Below the pieces are notes generated by a model. It was not told where the DNA came from. It worked only from the letters and a program-made list of their open reading frames with translations, and searched no databases. Positions 33,918 to 37,296 of a stretch of DNA of 37,296 nucleotides are shown here, piece by piece (position 1 is the first letter of the stretch; each line of letters opens with the position of its first letter). The stretch is from assembly GCA_026391255.1 (NCBI GenBank), contig JAPLDU010000102.1, forward strand, positions 1-37,296, given 5' to 3'. A program made the position numbers and the translations under genes. Source of the DNA: Bacteroidia bacterium. Its GTDB lineage: Bacteria; Bacteroidota; Bacteroidia; Bacteroidales; JAPLDU01.

Positions 33918-35384
33918 TCATTTTACAGATCTGCCGTTTTTCACCCACTTACCCGAAACCGGGCTTTTCCCTGTATTAATTTTGTAGAGGTAAACGCCAT
34001 CTGCAAATTCGCCTGCATTGATTTCATTTATTCCTTCTTTCAGATTCTTTGATAGCAGAAACTTACCATTCATATCAAACAAGTCAATGATAGGAAACCC
34101 GGTACTATTATTTTTATACTCAATAAATAGTTTGTCATTTCCGGGGTTGGGATAAACGGAAATTATTTCAGGTTGTAATCCTACCCCGTTTATTGAATTA
34201 TAGGTTAAGGTAGAATCCAATTTTAGTATAAAGAAATTTAGTGAATTTTCATCATTCAAATTTGACCAATATCCGGCTACAACAACCCCACCATCGCTTG
34301 TAGCTTTTATTGTTTCCGGGATATAAAATCTATCACCCCCAAAACATATTTGTTTTTTAAAATTTAAATTTGAATCAAGTGAGATTATATAAATCCAGGA
34401 AGGTTCACTTTGAATATAACTAACAAAATTTGATGTGCCACAAACGTAAATATTATTTTTAGTGAAATAATCAATTGACCTGTAATCAGCAATATGGTTC
34501 GATGTATCTGCTTTAGCACCATAATGATAAGTATTTATTAAATTTGCAGGCAAACTTATTTCTGCTACTCCAATATCAGCATAATTTGGATCTGAACCAA
34601 TGGGTATATAATTACATGCAAGCAAATATGTACTATCGGTAAATTTAATTACAGAACAACTATTATTTAAAATATAATTACCCACGGGATTAAGGACATC
34701 AGTAGAGATTTCATTTAAATTAGTATCTATTTGATCTACAGTCTCCGATACAATACTCGAAAATATATATAAATGATTATTTTCAGGGTTTTTTAGTATA
34801 TCAGATTCAAACCATGGATAAGTGGCATAATATGTAATTTTAGTAGCTAATGTATCACCATTTAAATTAAACTTAGCAAAGAATTTACTATAATTCGTAG
34901 AATTACTCAGTAAACCAATAAAAAATATTAAATTATTATCTTTAAGTATACTACCACCAATACCACCATTCAAACAGTGGTACCTTTTATCAAGGCAAAT
35001 TTGTAAATTAGTGTCTATTTTTAAATAACACAGGTCAAAACTATCTGTCTGAAAATTAAAAATAGACCCAACCATAGCTAATTCTGAATCATTTAAAATA
35101 GTAAATCCAGAGAAAAATGACAAGGTGTCAATATCTATTTTATTAAAGTAATCACCGTTTTTTGAAAATTTATAAATACTGGTGAAGTACCCTTGATTTC
35201 CAGAGCGTCCATTATTACCAACTGAAACATAGTATGAATTATTTATTTCAAGAATATTATTGGGGTGCATATTGTATTCTGTTTCAATGAATTTAAAAAA
35301 TGGCAATTGACAGAATGCAACAGGTGAATAAATAAATTGCACCATAAATAATATACCTATAAGTATTTTATGTGTGATTTTCAT
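33918..35384 (-). CDS. T9SS type A secreted propeller-like protein
   Basis: This 488-residue protein has a signal peptide (ILIGILFMVQFIYSPVAFC, about 7-25). Residues about 30-400 form repeated strands of a beta-propeller type (such as YFTSIYKFSKNGDYFNKI, ICLDKRYHCLNGGIGGSI and ATSDGGVVVAGYWSN), close to the delta-60 or NHL-like repeat proteins common in this phylum. The last ~80 residues, from ISVYPNPGNDKLFIEYKN to YLYKINTGKSPVSGKWVK, are a type A T9SS sorting domain. It is an exported or cell-surface protein of unknown ligand. It is AT-rich like the HEPN-like gene. It is divergent from the sigma factor operon. Confidence 0.82.
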   Translation of the reverse strand: MKITHKILIGILFMVQFIYSPVAFCQLPFFKFIETEYNMHPNNILEINNSYYVSVGNNGRSGNQGYFTSIYKFSKNGDYFNKIDIDTLSFFSGFTILNDSELAMVGSIFNFQTDSFDLCYLKIDTNLQICLDKRYHCLNGGIGGSILKDNNLIFFIGLLSNSTNYSKFFAKFNLNGDTLATKITYYATYPWFESDILKNPENNHLYIFSSIVSETVDQIDTNLNEISTDVLNPVGNYILNNSCSVIKFTDSTYLLACNYIPIGSDPNYADIGVAEISLPANLINTYHYGAKADTSNHIADYRSIDYFTKNNIYVCGTSNFVSYIQSEPSWIYIISLDSNLNFKKQICFGGDRFYIPETIKATSDGGVVVAGYWSNLNDENSLNFFILKLDSTLTYNSINGVGLQPEIISVYPNPGNDKLFIEYKNNSTGFPIIDLFDMNGKFLLSKNLKEGINEINAGEFADGVYLYKINTGKSPVSGKWVKNGRSVK

Positions 35385-36140
35385 GATATATAATGTTTTA
35401 ATTGGACTTGTGTATTCACATTTAGCAGGATGGATGCCAGAAAAACCAGAAATAGGTTTTTAAATGTTTTCATTACTTTAATAATTGCCTGATTTTCAAA
35501 TGTAAATAATCATTAAGCAAATATAAGCATTTATTCTGAAGAATAATCAATAATAAAAATATTTGTTGATTTATTTTTAATATCTGTTATCCGTTACAAT
35601 AACAAAACAAACCAGAGTTTACTCGTTGCACTTCTTTTTGCTCGGAATCTCAAATATTTTAACCGGACAACAATGATTGATAATTATTTTCTTCAATTGC
35701 CTATTGCCTGATATTCATCTACTTATATTATTTCACAAAAAAAACTTCAAAAATCCGGGTCATATTTGCTTAGCCATTATATTAATAAATAAGCAGGCTT
35801 TTATGAATTACGATCCGCCTGAGGCGGAATAAGTTGTGACTTTATGAACTTTATGAACTTTACAAACTTTATGAACTTTATAAACTTGTTTTCTGATCAA
35901 TCATTTGTCATTTATTTGGTACAAAACGATTTTGTATTATTGTATTTTGTCAAGGATGGTCATCATCTGACCAGGGCTTTGGAATCGGGTAGGGAAATAC
36001 TGATTAGGGTTCAGTCAGGGCAGGATTGGCATACGATAAATGAATTCATAACAAAGATAACATCAGTGACTTTTTGTCCTGAAAATAACCATAAAATAAT
36101 GCTGGCATGGTTCATGAATCATGTTAACTGACCATATCTC
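35385..36140. repeat. intergenic region with short repeats before the sigma factor gene
   Basis: This 756-bp stretch holds two ATTGCCT heptamers (35696-35709, the word of the 17160 array), the palindrome CCGCCTGAGGCGG (35815-35827), and five 9-bp units of TTTATGAAC type (35841-35885). A 95-codon frame runs from 35844 to 36131, but its first 15 residues are the repeat and the rest matches nothing I know, so I do not call it a gene. No clear promoter for the sigma factor is seen. Confidence 0.6.
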
Positions 36141-36728
36141 ATGAATAAAAAAACTGTTATTCAACAAATTAAGACTGGGAATAACGATGCTCTGTTCATC
36201 ATTCATGAACGATTCAGGGATGAGTTTATCAGTTTTGCCCGGAAACGTTACGGATGTGGTATTCAGTATGCTAAAGATGTGTACATTGATGCTCTGCTTG
36301 ATCTCAGGAACAATATACTAACCGGCAGGCTCCAGAAACTGAACAGCAGCCTTAAAACCTATCTGTTTGCAATTGCCCGGAATAAAATCACAAATGAAAG
36401 ATTTCGCAGCAAGCATTTTTATTATTGTAACGAATTTGAGGAAAGTAACAGCTTATATCAATCTGATGGAAACGAAGCAAATGAAAATGAAACTAAATAC
36501 AGAATGATTATTTCCATGTTGCAGAACCTTCCGGGAAATTGTTATAAAATACTGAAAATGTTCTACTTTGATAAGCTGTCATTGGAAAATATAGCTTCAG
36601 CATTGAATTATTCCACTGTGATATCACTCAGTACACAGAAATACAAGTGTCATCAGAAGCTGAAAGCCCTGTTGAAATCTTTGAATAATGATGAAATATT
36701 TATTGAAAATGAATACAAAGCCAATTGA
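36141..36728 (+). CDS. sigma-70 family (ECF-like) RNA polymerase sigma factor
   Basis: This 195-residue protein has a sigma-2-like region (about 10-95: DALFIIHERFRDEFISFA, then LKTYLFAIARNKITNERFR) and a C-terminal sigma-4-like helix-turn-helix (about 125-185: LQNLPGNCYKILKMFYFDKL, SLENIASALNYS). This is an extracytoplasmic-function type. It is followed, with an overlap of 20 bp, by a membrane protein that looks like its anti-sigma partner. In Bacteroidota such pairs often stand before TPR or CHAT-domain genes, which would lie beyond the window. Confidence 0.85.
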   Translation: MNKKTVIQQIKTGNNDALFIIHERFRDEFISFARKRYGCGIQYAKDVYIDALLDLRNNILTGRLQKLNSSLKTYLFAIARNKITNERFRSKHFYYCNEFEESNSLYQSDGNEANENETKYRMIISMLQNLPGNCYKILKMFYFDKLSLENIASALNYSTVISLSTQKYKCHQKLKALLKSLNNDEIFIENEYKAN

Positions 36729-37296
36729 AGATCACGAATTAATTGATTTATATCTTCTTGATCGTCTGAATAAAGAAGAGCGAGCGAATTTCGAAAGCAG
36801 GTTAAAGATTGACTCGGAATTCTCTGCCGAATATGAATCACATAAACTGATCATGAAGTTCGTGAACCAATCGGAGACAAATAAATTACGTTCCGGCTTA
36901 TACGAACATGACAGGAAGCTACCCGATTACCGGCCTGGTCAGAAAAAAGCCGGTACCCAGTACCTGCTTGCCATTGCAGCTTCTGTCCTGGTTGTCATCT
37001 CTTCATTTTACTTTATTCTTAGTTATATCAGTTCAACAGGATTGTCCTCGGCCAGGCAGCATCAGGTTGAGAATAAATTATTTGTAAAATATTTCAAACC
37101 GCCGGTCGATATCATTAAATTCAATACCCGCGGTAACAGCCTTCTGTCTGATAACAGCAATTTCATCATGGCCATGGATGATTATGATAAAAAAGATTTT
37201 GCAGATGCAAAACTGATATTCGACCAATTGCTGGTGCAGGGTTATGACAGTCCCAACCTGCTTTTCTACTCATCTGTTTGTGATATTGTGATGCAT
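36709..37296 (+). CDS. anti-sigma-like membrane protein with TPR-like C-terminus (partial)
   Basis: The frame runs from the ATG at 36709, or from 36691 or 36688 in the same frame, to the window edge. It overlaps the end of the sigma gene by 20 bp, which suggests coupled translation. Residues about 5-60 carry the zinc-finger-free anti-sigma pattern HELIDLYLLDRLNKEERANF. One membrane segment lies at about 86-104 (YLLAIAASVLVVISSFYFIL), and a TPR-like helix follows (AMDDYDKKDFADAKLIFDQL). The N-terminus would hold the sigma factor and the exported part would sense a signal. The C-terminus is missing. Confidence 0.7.
   Translation, partial: MNTKPIEDHELIDLYLLDRLNKEERANFESRLKIDSEFSAEYESHKLIMKFVNQSETNKLRSGLYEHDRKLPDYRPGQKKAGTQYLLAIAASVLVVISSFYFILSYISSTGLSSARQHQVENKLFVKYFKPPVDIIKFNTRGNSLLSDNSNFIMAMDDYDKKDFADAKLIFDQLLVQGYDSPNLLFYSSVCDIVMH

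Noticed and set aside
35844-36131. 95-codon frame before the sigma factor as a gene
   Set aside because: The first 15 residues are the 9-bp repeat, the rest has no recognisable pattern, and no ribosome-binding site is seen.

Overview
The window comes from a member of the Bacteroidota, most likely a Bacteroidales-like or other gliding-lineage genome. The signs are several type IX secretion (T9SS) C-terminal sorting domains, surface lipoproteins, the TAnnTTTG promoter element before the tRNA and several genes, a REP-associated transposase with its palindromes, and intergenic DNA full of palindromic and short-word repeats. No phage or plasmid backbone is visible. The window is a chromosome segment with one accessory cassette in the middle.

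Layout. Positions 1-6403 hold a minus-strand envelope locus: a short AraC-type regulator, an Ig-armed lipoprotein ending in an ice-binding-type (DUF3494) domain, a two-domain OmpA-like protein, and a second DUF3494 protein with 80-residue repeats that runs off the left edge. Both DUF3494 genes carry the same promoter layout: two 11-bp direct repeats 21 bp apart, a TTTG-type -7 box at the same distance, and the same leader hairpin. This is the best candidate for an undescribed regulated surface system. Positions 7227-13882 hold a ferritin-like gene and a 1924-residue T9SS surface protein. Positions 14204-20101 hold a GNAT acetyltransferase, an O-methyltransferase, an M16 peptidase, tRNA-Phe, a REP-associated transposase flanked by its palindromes, and a TMTC-like membrane TPR protein.

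Positions 20449-24583 are the accessory island: a beheaded XRE/HigA-like gene, an AT-rich HEPN-like protein, a DNA methyltransferase fused to an Mrr-like nuclease and a PKD-like domain, a one-TM beta-rich protein, and a retropepsin-like protease coupled to a DUF5678-like small protein. Positions 24967-37296 return to envelope and housekeeping genes: a small T9SS protein, an outer-membrane barrel, urocanate hydratase, a membrane metallophosphoesterase, a frameshifted aspartate kinase, fructose-1,6-bisphosphatase, a T9SS propeller-like protein, and a sigma factor followed by a partial anti-sigma-like TPR gene.

Repeats are a theme in their own right. There are four copies of a ~205-bp element, always just downstream of minus-strand genes and in one orientation. 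There are two copies of a hairpin-bounded ~390-bp element, several REP-like palindromes, and many unrelated arrays of 7-9-bp words that often start exactly at a stop codon.
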